From the NCBI GenBank assembly GCA_017454945.1, contig JAFTCA010000094.1, positions 1 through 64,000 on the forward strand: a DNA stretch of 64,000 nt, given 5' to 3'. This document shows, piece after piece, positions 7,910 to 16,224 of the stretch. Positions within the stretch are counted from its first letter, which is position 1, and every line of letters begins with the position of its first letter. A program made the position numbers and the translations under genes. The notes beneath the pieces are model-generated. The model was not told the DNA's origin and did not search any database. It saw nothing but the letters and a program-made list of their open reading frames with translations. The DNA comes from Bacteroidales bacterium. Lineage in GTDB: Bacteria > Bacteroidota > Bacteroidia > Bacteroidales > WCHB1-69.

Positions 7910-8359
7910 CTACTCTCTCTTTTTCCGTTTGATTTTGTGTAAGAAGAAATTGAAGGCTTCGAGACCTATCAGTACCAAGATGGTACTGGCAGTGGCGATG
8001 ATATACATGCCGCCGCCGCAAGCTAAGCCAATCGCGGCAGTAACCCACAAGCAGGCCGCCGTGGTGATGCCGCTGACTATATTCTCACTCTTATGAAAGA
8101 TAATCGCGCCGGCGCCAATGAAGCCGATGCCCGAAACCACCTGCGCTGCAATACGCGCCACATCCCAGCGGGAAGTCGCCACCATGGGCACCGTGCTAAA
8201 ACCGTAGGCCGAAACAATCATAAACAGCGCAGAGCCAAGCGCCACCAAGAAATGCGTGCGGAAACCCGCCTCCTTGGCACGGTATTCACGCTCCAAACCT
8301 ATCAAGCCACCCAACACCGTGGCCGCAAATATACGTAGTACAAATTCCCACTCGGACAT
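7910..8359 (-). CDS. MgtC/SapB family membrane protein
   Basis: The 149-residue protein has four hydrophobic segments and the MgtC/SapB signatures GGLIGLERE near residue 17 and GIGFIGAGAI near residue 97. It ends in a Lys/Arg-rich tail. In enterobacteria MgtC modulates ATP synthase and phosphate uptake under magnesium limitation; the short soluble C-terminal domain of enterobacterial MgtC is absent here. The gene converges on the phosphate transporter-regulator fusion with 5 bp between stops. Given the reported link of MgtC to phosphate physiology this is suggestive, but the two genes are on opposite strands. Confidence 0.88.
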   Translation of the reverse strand: MSEWEFVLRIFAATVLGGLIGLEREYRAKEAGFRTHFLVALGSALFMIVSAYGFSTVPMVATSRWDVARIAAQVVSGIGFIGAGAIIFHKSENIVSGITTAACLWVTAAIGLACGGGMYIIATASTILVLIGLEAFNFFLHKIKRKKRE

Positions 8360-8474
8360 AATCTTTTACAATTTATAATTTACAATTTATAATTCACAAT
8401 TAAGAACAAAGAACCAATTCAATAACCCTTATCTCCATTCCGCAAGCGTAGCGCAGCGGAATCTCCTTCACTTT
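8360..8474 (+). repeat. Intergenic low-complexity mosaic tract 5
   Basis: Read on the plus strand, the order is TTTACAATTTATAATT-type, AAGAACAAAGAAC-type, the ATTCCGC hairpin repeat, then TCACTTTTCACTCCTCAC-type. Both flanking genes are on the minus strand, so this is the one tract that points away from the next gene start (mgtC). Its end supplies the last codons (GSEE) of the flavodoxin/ferredoxin gene. Confidence 0.75.
8433..8461. repeat. 29-bp repeat with hairpin, copy A
   Basis: The 29 bases are identical to 9436-9464. They contain the arms ATTCCGC and GCGGAAT around a 12-nt centre that itself holds GCG-TAG-CGC, so the element can form a stem with an inner mini-stem. It is GC-rich inside an AT-rich tract. 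Confidence 0.85.
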
Positions 8475-9236
8475 TCACTCCTCACTTCCAAAATAGTACT
8501 GCCCCTTCCCTTTCGTGGCTTTGCCAAACTGGATGGCATGCTGCGGACAGTGGTGGTAGCAGGCATCGCAGTTGGTGCAGTGGCCGTGCCATTTCGGGCG
8601 ACCCTCCTCCAAGGTAATGTTCTGTAACGGACATACGCTCACGCACTTACCGCACGAAACGCATGCATCGGTAGCGAAGAACGGCTCGTCGGAAACCCAC
8701 TTGCCAAAGCCCTTGCCGATAACATTGGTCTTAAACCCCGGGAATGCGCCACGGCGCATTTCAGCCGCCGCCTCACGATCTCGAATATGCTGGACGACAG
8801 CAGGCAAATGCGCCTTCGAGCGTGCAATCTTGCGCTGCGCCCTGGCAGGCTTGTCGATGGTCATGCCAGCCATGTTGACATACACATTGGGCATCACAAA
8901 ACAAAAGTCGGCGTGCAAAGGCAAACCGATTTCCTCCAGCTGCTGACGGAACACATGGTCGGCATGGCCGCCATTGCTGCCACAAGTGACCGCCATCCAC
9001 ACATAGTCGGGATGCCGATCGAAATGGAGTTTGCGCACAAACGCCGACACCAATGCAGGCGGCCGCCACGAATAAATCGGGAAGACGAAGCCCACCCGCT
9101 CATTCTCAGCCAAAGTGTAAGCAAACTGCTGTTCACGTTCGGCCTCGGGGATGAAAATCAGCCTGTCATTCAATTCCTTAGCAATACTCTCAGCAATAAA
9201 GCGACTGTTGCCGCATCCAGAAAAATAGAAAATCAT
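8475..9236 (-). CDS. EFR1-type flavodoxin/ferredoxin fusion
   Basis: About 253 residues. I choose the ATG at 9236 (MIFYFSGCGNSRF) instead of a farther upstream ATG at 9284, because flavodoxin-like proteins begin with this FMN-loop strand and a promoter -7 element lies between the two. The N-terminal half is a flavodoxin-like domain. The C-terminal half carries two [4Fe-4S] motifs, CVSCGKCVSVCP and CTNCDACYHHCP. Such proteins pass single electrons between ferredoxin clusters and FMN in anaerobes; the partner is unknown. The last residues, GSEE and the stop, are encoded by repeat-tract sequence. Confidence 0.87.
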   Translation of the reverse strand: MIFYFSGCGNSRFIAESIAKELNDRLIFIPEAEREQQFAYTLAENERVGFVFPIYSWRPPALVSAFVRKLHFDRHPDYVWMAVTCGSNGGHADHVFRQQLEEIGLPLHADFCFVMPNVYVNMAGMTIDKPARAQRKIARSKAHLPAVVQHIRDREAAAEMRRGAFPGFKTNVIGKGFGKWVSDEPFFATDACVSCGKCVSVCPLQNITLEEGRPKWHGHCTNCDACYHHCPQHAIQFGKATKGKGQYYFGSEE

Positions 9237-9254
9237 ACTCCAAATATTAGGTTG

Positions 9255-9287
9255 CAAAAATAATGAAAATAATTTCCTCAGCACAAA
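9255..9287 (-). promoter_or_regulatory. Promoter of the flavodoxin/ferredoxin gene
   Basis: On the minus strand TTTG (9284-9287) and TATTTTTG (9255-9262) are 21 nt apart. The predicted start of transcription is about 12 bases upstream of the ATG at 9236, which supports that start codon over the one at 9284. Confidence 0.6.
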
Positions 9288-9319
9288 GCCACCTTGTTCC
9301 TAAATTTGAAAATTTTACG

Positions 9320-9327
9320 TACATTTG
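9320..9327 (+). promoter_or_regulatory. Possible -7 element upstream of rmuC
   Basis: TACATTTG matches the Bacteroidota -7 consensus. A weak TTG (9294-9296) lies 23 nt upstream. If used, the transcript would carry the whole repeat tract 6 as an approximately 180-nt leader. Confidence 0.35.
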
Positions 9328-9340
9328 CACTCCACAGCAA

Positions 9341-9514
9341 GGCGAAGAACAAAGAACAGAAAACAAATTCAGAATTCAAAATTCAAAAATAGATTTTAGA
9401 TATTAGTTTTTAGTTTTTATAAATTCACTCCTTAACTCCATTCCGCAAGCGTAGCGCAGCGGAACCTCTTTCACTATTCACTATTCACTATTCACTCTTA
9501 ACCCCAAATTCCCC
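9341..9514 (+). repeat. Intergenic low-complexity mosaic tract 6, upstream of rmuC
   Basis: The order is GAACAAAGAACAG units, AATTCAGAATTC units, an AGATTTTAGATATTAG block, CTTAACTCC, the 29-bp hairpin repeat (copy B), and TCACTATTCACTATTCAC units, ending 20 bases before the rmuC ATG. No coding potential is seen. Confidence 0.8.
9436..9464. repeat. 29-bp repeat with hairpin, copy B
   Basis: Identical over 29 bases to 8433-8461, about 1 kb away and in the same orientation. The next base differs (C instead of T), so this copy has a 6-bp outer arm match (TTCCGC/GCGGAA) where copy A has 7. Confidence 0.85.
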
Positions 9515-10963
9515 ATGACCATCACCACAACCTCCATCATCCTTGCCTTCGTTGGCCTCGTTTTGGGCTCACTCATCATGGGCCTCATCTTCCACAGCAA
9601 AAACAGCACCGTCAAGGCTAACCTCGACAATGCCAACCTTTTGTTGGAAGAGACCAAACGTCAATCACAAGCCGACTTGGAGCAAGCCAAAGAAGATTTT
9701 GAAAATCGAATCAACGAACTCAAAGAGGCTCTCAAGGAGAATTATGACCAAATGATTGAGGCCAAAAACCAAGCCCATGAGGCAGCGCTTAAAGAATTGA
9801 AAGAGAATATCCAAAGCAGCATGCAGGTTCAAAAAGAGCAGGTGAGCCAGGCCATAGCGGATCTTAAAGAGCAAAACAAAGCCGCCACCGAGGATCTTCT
9901 GAAGGAGCGGCAGAAGGAGTTTGCCGAGAGCAGCAGCACCAACATCGGACAGATTGTCAACCCGCTGAAGGAGGTCATCACAAAGATGGAAACGGCCATG
10001 AAAGAATCGACCGAGAAGTCCATCTCCATCAACAGTTCGATGGAAGAGCACTTGAAACACATGATGGAGCAAAGCAAGGCCACACAAACCACAGCCGAGG
10101 AGCTGACACGCGCCTTTAAGCACCAGAGTAAAGTGCAGGGCGATTGGGGCGAAACTGTTCTTAACCAACTACTTGAATCGCAAGGTTTGGTGGAAGGCGT
10201 GCATTATGAAACGCAGGCCACCATTCGCGACAATAGCGGTGCCACGGTAAAGACCGAGGAAGGCGCCATCTTGCGTCCCGATGTGATTCTGCACCTCGAC
10301 CAGAAACGCGAGGTTATCATCGACTCGAAAGTGTCGCTAACCGCCTTCTTCGACTATGTGAATGCCGAGAATGACACCGACCGCCAACAAGCTCTCAAAG
10401 CCCATATCGAGAGCTTGCAGAAGCATGTGAAAGAGCTGGCCAAGAAGGACTACTCCTCGTACATCCAGGCTCCAAAGGTAAAGATGGACTATGTCATTAT
10501 GTTTGTGCCCCACACGGGAGCTTTGTGGACGGCCCTCAACACCCAACCCGACCTTTGGCGCAAGGCTATGGAGCAAAACGTCTATATCGCTGACGAACAG
10601 ACACTTTACGCAGCTCTGAAAATCATCCAAATGACATGGACACAGATTAAGCAAGCGCAAAACCACGAAGAGGTTTATAAATTGGCCAATGAAATGATCG
10701 AGCGTGTGGGACAATTTGCGGGATACTACACCAATGTGGGTAAAGCGCTCGAAAAGGCGGTTAAAGCGTACGATGACGGTCAGAAGAAATTTGAAGAAAA
10801 AGGGCAAAGTATCGTGCAGTCTGCCAACAAACTACTCAAACTGGGTGCTAAGCAGAGTACAAAGAACCCCGTACCCGAATTGCTCGACGTGGACGACATA
10901 CCAGCTTTAGATAAAACAGATCTATTTGATTCAAAAGAAGATACCAACATTCTAGAAGACTAA
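9515..10963 (+). CDS. rmuC: RmuC family DNA recombination/inversion-limiting protein
   Basis: The 482-residue protein starts with a membrane anchor (residues 5-27), followed by a long coiled coil (about 30-135) and the RmuC nuclease-like domain (about 150-440). Typical motifs are QGDWGETVLNQLLE near residue 208, VIIDSKVSLTAFFDY and DYVIMFVP. E. coli RmuC limits rearrangements at inverted repeats and is predicted to be a PD-(D/E)XK nuclease. The D...DSK residues of that fold are visible (RPDVILHL...IIDSKVS). The gene lies between two copies of repeat tracts with inverted repeats and is followed 29 bp later by cinA. Confidence 0.92.
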   Translation: MTITTTSIILAFVGLVLGSLIMGLIFHSKNSTVKANLDNANLLLEETKRQSQADLEQAKEDFENRINELKEALKENYDQMIEAKNQAHEAALKELKENIQSSMQVQKEQVSQAIADLKEQNKAATEDLLKERQKEFAESSSTNIGQIVNPLKEVITKMETAMKESTEKSISINSSMEEHLKHMMEQSKATQTTAEELTRAFKHQSKVQGDWGETVLNQLLESQGLVEGVHYETQATIRDNSGATVKTEEGAILRPDVILHLDQKREVIIDSKVSLTAFFDYVNAENDTDRQQALKAHIESLQKHVKELAKKDYSSYIQAPKVKMDYVIMFVPHTGALWTALNTQPDLWRKAMEQNVYIADEQTLYAALKIIQMTWTQIKQAQNHEEVYKLANEMIERVGQFAGYYTNVGKALEKAVKAYDDGQKKFEEKGQSIVQSANKLLKLGAKQSTKNPVPELLDVDDIPALDKTDLFDSKEDTNILED

Positions 10964-10992
10964 TCTCTCCAACTATATTCTCAACTACAACT

Positions 10993-12252
10993 ATGAACGC
11001 CACCATCATCAACATAGGCGATGAACTGCTCATCGGGCAGGTCGTCAATACCAACGCCGCACGGATGTCGCAAATGCTGACAGGCGCTGGCATCCAAGTC
11101 CACAACGTCTTCACCATCGGCGACGATGCCTACGACATCAAGTTGTATCTGGAACTCGGACTGCAAGCCGCCGACATTGTACTTATCACCGGAGGCCTCG
11201 GGCCCACCAAGGACGACATTACCAAGACCACCCTCTGCGAATTCTTCGGCAGCGAGCTGTACGAGAACGAGATAGCCCTCGAGAATGTGACTCGCCTGAT
11301 GAAAGCGTTCGGCCGCGAGCTAACGCCCATCAACCGGCAGCAAGCCCTCGTACCGCGCTGCTGCACCGTCATCAACAATGTGCTTGGCACCGCTCCCTGC
11401 ATGTGGTTCGAGGTGGAAGGCACCACGCCCCAAAAAGTGGTGGTGTCGCTGCCCGGCGTGCCCTTCGAGATGGTGAACTTGATGGAAACGGAAGTGATTC
11501 CGCGCCTGCAAACGCATTTCCACACCAGCGCCATCCTCAACAAAAACATCCTCGTGCAAGGCATTGGCGAGTCGTTCCTCAGCGACTTGATTGAGCCATG
11601 GGAAACCGCCCTCCCCCACCATATCCGACTGGCCTACCTGCCCCAAGCTGGCATGCTAAAACTACGACTCACCGCCCGCGGCACCGAGCAAGCTGTCCTG
11701 AAACAAGAAGTTGACACGGCTGTGGCTGGTCTCTATCAAATTGCAAGACAATACATTGTGGGCGAAGATTTTGAAACACTGCCCGAGCTGTTAGCACACC
11801 TCATGCACAACGCGGGCCAAACGCTGGCTTCGGCTGAAAGTTGTACCGGCGGCGCCATCGCCTCCAAACTCACCGCCTTGGCTGGCGCCTCCGACTACTT
11901 TCTCGGCGGCGTCGTTTCGTACAGCAACGAAGTGAAAGAAAAGGCGCTGGGGGTGAAACACAGCACACTGACAGCCCACGGCGCTGTGAGCGAAGAAACT
12001 GTACGCGAGATGGTTACAGGTGTCCGCAATCGATTGGGCAGCGATTATGCCGTGGCCACCACGGGCATTGCAGGTCCTGGCGGCGGCACTCCTACCAAAC
12101 CCGTCGGCACCGTCTGGATTGGCATCGCCACACCTAAACAAGTCATTGCCAAGAGGATGCACTTCACTGGCCGCCGCGAACAGGTCATCGAGCGCACCTG
12201 CAACGAAGTATATGCCTCGCTGATAAGAATCGTAAAAGAAGAGTTGGCGTAG
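10993..12252 (+). CDS. cinA: CinA, nicotinamide-nucleotide amidohydrolase / pyrophosphatase
   Basis: A full-length two-domain CinA of 419 residues. The N-terminal MoCF/COG1058 domain (about 1-170) has GDELLIGQVVNTNAARM and TGGLGPTKDDITK. The C-terminal PncC-type NMN deamidase domain (about 255-415) has SAESCTGG, GGVVSYSNEVK and TTGIAGPGGGTP. The enzyme removes NMN and ADP-ribose in pyridine nucleotide recycling. It is downstream of rmuC on the same strand (29 bp) and converges with the thioesterase gene, with stops 10 bp apart. Confidence 0.95.
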   Translation: MNATIINIGDELLIGQVVNTNAARMSQMLTGAGIQVHNVFTIGDDAYDIKLYLELGLQAADIVLITGGLGPTKDDITKTTLCEFFGSELYENEIALENVTRLMKAFGRELTPINRQQALVPRCCTVINNVLGTAPCMWFEVEGTTPQKVVVSLPGVPFEMVNLMETEVIPRLQTHFHTSAILNKNILVQGIGESFLSDLIEPWETALPHHIRLAYLPQAGMLKLRLTARGTEQAVLKQEVDTAVAGLYQIARQYIVGEDFETLPELLAHLMHNAGQTLASAESCTGGAIASKLTALAGASDYFLGGVVSYSNEVKEKALGVKHSTLTAHGAVSEETVREMVTGVRNRLGSDYAVATTGIAGPGGGTPTKPVGTVWIGIATPKQVIAKRMHFTGRREQVIERTCNEVYASLIRIVKEELA

Positions 12253-12262
12253 AGGGCCGTCT

Positions 12263-12787
12263 TTAATGGTTATGCGGCTCCACAATGTGCGCAATCACCT
12301 CATCCATAGTTAGTTCCTCCGTTCCCAATACGGCAGGTTCGTAACCCATTTCACGAGCTTTTTCACCCGCATAGACAAAATAGGTACATTCACATTCGGC
12401 ACACAGCTCCCCATCGGGACTCCACAATTCTCCCTTGATGACAGCCAGGGTGTGTCGCTGCTTCTCCAGTCGTGCACGCAGCAAAATATAGGGCCACGTG
12501 GTGTTGACAGCCTTGCGGTAGCGCATCTCCATCTTCGCGGTTACTCCCGAAGTCTGCAGAACATAAAAGACCACCCATCCGCAAATCTCGTCCAGCAGGG
12601 TTGCCTGTACGCCTCCATGCAGCGTGTCTATCCAGCTTACATGGTCGGGACTGGCCTTCCACACGGAGACCACATCCTGACCGTCCCAATAAAAATGCAT
12701 GTGCATCCCCGACGGATTGTTGGGATTGCATCCAAAACAATTGTAACCAGCGGTATTTCCTATCCAAGGATTGATGATTTGTTTCAT
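12263..12787 (-). CDS. PaaI-family hotdog thioesterase
   Basis: The 174-residue hotdog-fold protein has the N-terminal segment NCFGCNPNNPSGMHMHFY, common in 4HBT/PaaI-like proteins, and a helix with HGGVQATLLDEICGW, where the His-Gly-Gly and the Asp-Glu fit the catalytic region of acyl-CoA thioesterases. The substrate cannot be assigned. It is preceded, on its own strand, by repeat tract 7, and stands alone. Confidence 0.87.
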   Translation of the reverse strand: MKQIINPWIGNTAGYNCFGCNPNNPSGMHMHFYWDGQDVVSVWKASPDHVSWIDTLHGGVQATLLDEICGWVVFYVLQTSGVTAKMEMRYRKAVNTTWPYILLRARLEKQRHTLAVIKGELWSPDGELCAECECTYFVYAGEKAREMGYEPAVLGTEELTMDEVIAHIVEPHNH

Positions 12788-13019
12788 AAGAAGTTGATAA
12801 TCGTTGAATTGTTGATTGTTTAATTGTTGAAGTGAGAAGTGAGGAGTGAATAGTGAGGAGTGAATAGTGAATGGTTAAGAAGTTAAGGAACTAAGAAGTT
12901 AAGAAGTTGAGAATTATGGAATTATGGAGTTATGGAGTTATGGAATTCTGAATTTGTTCTCTGTTCTTAATTGTGAATTATAAATTATAAATTGTCAATT
13001 GTAAATTGTTAATTATAAA
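12788..13019 (-). repeat. Intergenic low-complexity mosaic tract 7
   Basis: On the minus strand the order is AATTTATAATTAACAATT-type, AATTGACAATT-type, AAGAACAGAGAAC, AATTCAGAATTCC, CATAACTCCATAACTCC units, CTTAACTTCTTAGTTCC, TCACTATTCACTCCTCAC and AACAATTCAACAATT blocks, ending at the thioesterase ATG. This is the reverse-complement counterpart of tracts 4 and 10, with the same polarity relative to the downstream gene. Confidence 0.8.
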
Positions 13020-13364
13020 TTACTTCAAAATGCAGGCTAAAAATCTTGCCTCTTTGTCGCCGCGGTTATATACGCTATGGCGGTCTCCGTTGCCCGTAAA
13101 TACCACATCGCCAGCGTGTAGCAATTCGGTACGGTCGTTGTCGGTCACTTCCACCTCGCCTTCCAGAATGTAATAGATCTCGGCATCGGGTTGATGGCTA
13201 TGCTCCTTGATACGACTGCCTACAGGCAGGTTTATCACATTGAACATCATGGCTTTATCGAGCATTTCAGCAGGGGTGAGAATAATATCCTTGACCATGC
13301 GGCCTTCAATGTTGCCCTTATTCTCAACCGTTTCCTTTGCTATTTCGTTTTTATATTTAATCAT
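13020..13364 (-). CDS. Small cupin-domain protein
   Basis: A 114-residue single-cupin protein. Motif 1 is HSHQPDAEIYYILEGEVEV (His, His and Glu metal ligands) and motif 2 is GDVVFTGNGDRHSVYN with the last His ligand. It would bind a divalent metal in a small beta-barrel. The function is unknown; small stand-alone cupins act as isomerases, dioxygenases or binding proteins. It follows the GNAT gene by 11 bp on the same strand, so the two are probably one transcript. Confidence 0.87.
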   Translation of the reverse strand: MIKYKNEIAKETVENKGNIEGRMVKDIILTPAEMLDKAMMFNVINLPVGSRIKEHSHQPDAEIYYILEGEVEVTDNDRTELLHAGDVVFTGNGDRHSVYNRGDKEARFLACILK

Positions 13365-13375
13365 AATCTATTGAT

Positions 13376-13927
13376 TTAAAGCTCTTTTATCATTTTTCGA
13401 TAATCTTCATTAAAAAGAAACATATCGCGCATATACTTGAATCCCAGCGACTCGTACAACTTCTGCGCCTCAGGATTTTGAGGAGATACCACCATTGAGG
13501 CCTTCCTCGCATGCAGCTGTCGCGCCCGCTCAACGCCAGCCTTAAGCAACTGGGTTGCAACACCTTGACTGCGATACTCGGGCAAGACGGCAAGCGAGTC
13601 GAGGTAAAACTCTCCTGCTTCTGTTTCAGGCTCCATCTGCTGGAAATCGCGTCCTGTCTCCTCCGCTATGACGCGAAATGTCTCGGTGCGCATCGACTGA
13701 TAATCGGCACCATCGTACGATATCAGGCAGCCAACCACTTTACCGTCCTGCTCGGCCACCAGGCTGTTTTGCCAGCTATAAAGCACACCCGTACGGCGAC
13801 ACATGCCAGTCACACTATCAATCAGATTGTTATCGGGGTTTTCAATACCCACAGCAATCAAAACAGTCCACGCAACAAAGGGCGCATCTTCGATGGTAGC
13901 AGGGCGGATTCTCATAGAGGTTCTCAT
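13376..13927 (-). CDS. GNAT-family N-acetyltransferase
   Basis: The 183-residue protein has the GNAT fold order: beta-strand and VVGCLISYDG, LDSLAVLPEYRSQGVATQLL (the acetyl-CoA pyrophosphate-binding RSQGVA loop at about residue 120), and the C-terminal NPEAQKLYESLGF. The acceptor is unknown. An alternative start is the second Met (MRIRPATIED), which looks equally good. It is upstream of the cupin gene in the same operon. Confidence 0.88.
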   Translation of the reverse strand: MRTSMRIRPATIEDAPFVAWTVLIAVGIENPDNNLIDSVTGMCRRTGVLYSWQNSLVAEQDGKVVGCLISYDGADYQSMRTETFRVIAEETGRDFQQMEPETEAGEFYLDSLAVLPEYRSQGVATQLLKAGVERARQLHARKASMVVSPQNPEAQKLYESLGFKYMRDMFLFNEDYRKMIKEL

Positions 13928-13953
13928 TTTTTAGGATTCTGCCTTTTATTGCG

Positions 13954-13961
13954 CAAAAATA
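13954..13961 (-). promoter_or_regulatory. Possible -7 element for the GNAT-cupin operon
   Basis: On the minus strand TATTTTTG lies 27 bases upstream of the GNAT start and matches TAnnTTTG. The nearest upstream TTTG (13987-13990) is 25 nt away, longer than usual. Confidence 0.35.
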
Positions 13962-14008
13962 CGTTTTTTTAAATTTGTGATACGAGCAAATTAGTAAGAA
14001 AACACAGA

Positions 14009-15343
14009 CTACATATAACCATAGCGCTTTCTGAATCCGAATAGCAGCGCCGTAGCCAACAAGGCGGCCAGCATTTCGGCCACGATGACTGAATACCAGA
14101 TACCGTCAATGCCGATGAGCAGTGGCAAAATGAACACGGCAGCCACTTCGAACACCAGCGTACGCGTGAAGGCTGCCACAGCCGAGACCACCCCGTTGTT
14201 GAGGGCGGTAAACAACGCCGACACAAACATGTTGTAGCCACACAACAGGAAACTGGCAATATAAATGCAGAAGGCTCTGGTAGTCAGTTGCAACAAATCG
14301 GCATCATAACCCACGAATATCCACGACACGGGATAGGCTATCAACCAACCCAACAGGGTCATTGCCAACCCAAAACAGAGCGACAAAACGACACTCTTGC
14401 GGAGCAGGCTCTTCAGCTCTATCGTATTCTGTGCCCCATAATTAAAGCCAATAATCGGTGTGATGCTGATATTATATCCCATGAAAACCGCGGCCAAAAT
14501 AAACGACACCGACATAATGACGCCATAAGCCGCCACGCCATTCTCGCCTATATACCTCAGCAGCTGCTCATTATAACACATACTCACGATTGATAGGGAA
14601 ATATTACCCACATATTCCGAAGAACCGTTCAAGCAGGCTTTGGCGACAAACCGCCACTCGGTCACGGCCGAGACCAGTTTAAGGGTAGAGCGGTTATGGC
14701 GCGAGGAGAAATAGAACACGGGATAGAGACCTCCTGTCACTTGGGCAAGCACGGTAGCAATGGCGGCGCCGGTCACTCCCCAGCGGAACGCAATCACCAG
14801 CAAGGCATCCAGCAGAATATTCACCAAGCCGCTGGCCACCGACAATTTGGTGCCCACCATCGGCTTTTCTGCTGTCATGAAGAACGACTGGAACGCCATC
14901 TGCAGCATCAGCATGGGCATAGCCAGCACCACTATACGCATGTAGCGCACACTCTCCTCTAACAGAGCACCTTCGGCTCCCAGAGCCCGGCATATAGGTC
15001 TGGAAAAGAGGAAGCCGATAACCCCCAAGGCGAGTCCAAAGAGAAAGGTGACGCGAACCAACATCGAGAATATGCGGTTGGCCTTGTCGAACTCGGCCTC
15101 GCCCATCGTTTTCGATACAAGGGCACTACCGCCTGCACCCACCATCAGTCCGACAGCCCCAATCATCATCAGCATGGGCCAGACCAGATTGACAGCCGCA
15201 AACGCAGTGGTACCCACAAAGTTAGAAATGAAGAAGCCATCTACGATGCTGTACACCGAGACAACAATCATCATCAGCACGGAGGGTGCCATCGTGCGCA
15301 ATAGGCGTTGGTAATTGTAATGTCCTGATAGTGATACCTGCAT
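14009..15343 (-). CDS. MATE-family multidrug/Na+ antiporter
   Basis: The protein is 444 residues from the ATG at 15343 (MQVSLSGHYNYQRLL). The open frame extends much farther upstream, but that part runs antisense through the rubrerythrin gene and carries no MATE similarity. Twelve hydrophobic segments and the halves APSVLMMIVVSVYSIVDGFFI and SEYVGNISLSIVSMCYN match the two MATE repeats, in the DinF/NorM-like group common in Bacteroidota. It would export cationic or organic compounds using Na+ or H+. It is divergent from the rubrerythrin gene. Confidence 0.9.
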   Translation of the reverse strand: MQVSLSGHYNYQRLLRTMAPSVLMMIVVSVYSIVDGFFISNFVGTTAFAAVNLVWPMLMMIGAVGLMVGAGGSALVSKTMGEAEFDKANRIFSMLVRVTFLFGLALGVIGFLFSRPICRALGAEGALLEESVRYMRIVVLAMPMLMLQMAFQSFFMTAEKPMVGTKLSVASGLVNILLDALLVIAFRWGVTGAAIATVLAQVTGGLYPVFYFSSRHNRSTLKLVSAVTEWRFVAKACLNGSSEYVGNISLSIVSMCYNEQLLRYIGENGVAAYGVIMSVSFILAAVFMGYNISITPIIGFNYGAQNTIELKSLLRKSVVLSLCFGLAMTLLGWLIAYPVSWIFVGYDADLLQLTTRAFCIYIASFLLCGYNMFVSALFTALNNGVVSAVAAFTRTLVFEVAAVFILPLLIGIDGIWYSVIVAEMLAALLATALLFGFRKRYGYM

Positions 15344-15362
15344 AAATTTGAAAAAACAGCCG

Positions 15363-15395
15363 CAAAAGTACGAAAATTCATCGGGATGGTAACAA
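15363..15395 (-). promoter_or_regulatory. Promoter of the MATE gene
   Basis: On the minus strand TTG (15393-15395) and TACTTTTG (15363-15370) are 22 nt apart. The -7 element is 20 bases upstream of the ATG at 15343, supporting that start. Confidence 0.5.
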
Positions 15396-15504
15396 CACTC
15401 CCCCTTTCTCTGCGCATTTCTGCGAGTTCTGCGGGAAATCCATTTACGCTGACTTACGCAAAACTCTTTTTTCAAAAAAGTGCAATTGTCAATGCAAATA
15501 TTTT

Positions 15505-15512
15505 TATCTTTG
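15505..15512 (+). promoter_or_regulatory. -7 element of the rubrerythrin promoter
   Basis: TATCTTTG matches the Bacteroidota -7 consensus and lies 29 bases before the ATG. A TTG at 15486-15488 is only 17 nt upstream, so the -33 element is poor, which would fit regulation by an activator or alternative factor. Confidence 0.5.
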
Positions 15513-15541
15513 CCATATATTAACCACCAAAAAATTAAGAC

Positions 15542-16219
15542 ATGAAAAAGTACAGATGCAAAGTATGCGAAGCTATTTTTGAAGTAGCTGACAATGAAGA
15601 ACCTGTATGCCCCGTATGTGGCGTTGGCATTGAAGATTTGGAACTGATAGAGGAAGCTGCACCTGCAACAGAACCCGCCAAAGGCAACCCCTATGCCGGC
15701 ACTCAGACCGAGAAGAACCTGATGGCCGCTTTTGCCGGTGAGTCGCAAGCGCGAAACAAATACACCTACTTCGCCTCCAAAGCCAAGAAAGAAGGCTACG
15801 AGCAGATTGCCGCTCTCTTCCTCAAGACCGCCGACAATGAAAAAGAACACGCCAAGTTATGGTTCAAAGAATTGAACGGCATTGGCAGCACCGACGAGAA
15901 CCTGGCCGCTGCCGCCGACGGCGAAAACTACGAATGGACCGACATGTACGAAGGCTTTGCCAAGACAGCCGAAGCCGAAGGGTTCCCAAAATTGGCCGCC
16001 AAATTCCGCCTCGTGGCAGCCATTGAAAAACACCACGAAGAACGTTACCGCGCCCTGCTGAACAATGTGAAGACAGCACAGGTGTTCGAAAAGAGCGAAG
16101 TGAAAATTTGGGAATGCCGCAACTGTGGTCATATCGTTGTAGGCACCAAAGCGCCCGACATCTGCCCCACCTGCAACCACCCGCAGTCGTATTTCGAGGT
16201 TAATGCCGAGAACTACTAA
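15542..16219 (+). CDS. rbr: Rubrerythrin with N- and C-terminal rubredoxin-like modules
   Basis: A 225-residue peroxide-detoxifying non-haem diiron protein. The N-terminus has a zinc-ribbon/rubredoxin-like module (Cys6, Cys9, Cys23, Cys26). Residues about 50-175 form the ferritin-like four-helix bundle with [22 protein letters not shown] and IEKHHEERY (diiron ligands). The C-terminus is a second rubredoxin (Cys192, Cys195, Cys208, Cys211). Standard rubrerythrins have only the C-terminal rubredoxin and about 190 residues. Rubrerythrin reduces H2O2 with electrons from NAD(P)H oxidoreductases and is a key oxygen defence in anaerobes. It is monocistronic, with its own promoter and a hairpin behind it. 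Confidence 0.95.
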   Translation: MKKYRCKVCEAIFEVADNEEPVCPVCGVGIEDLELIEEAAPATEPAKGNPYAGTQTEKNLMAAFAGESQARNKYTYFASKAKKEGYEQIAALFLKTADNEKEHAKLWFKELNGIGSTDENLAAAADGENYEWTDMYEGFAKTAEAEGFPKLAAKFRLVAAIEKHHEERYRALLNNVKTAQVFEKSEVKIWECRNCGHIVVGTKAPDICPTCNHPQSYFEVNAENY

Positions 16220-16224
16220 GACAC

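Noticed and set aside
15344..15850. N-terminal extension of the MATE protein
   Set aside because: The extra frame runs antisense through the rubrerythrin gene and has no MATE similarity, and a promoter -7 element sits directly upstream of the ATG at 15343.
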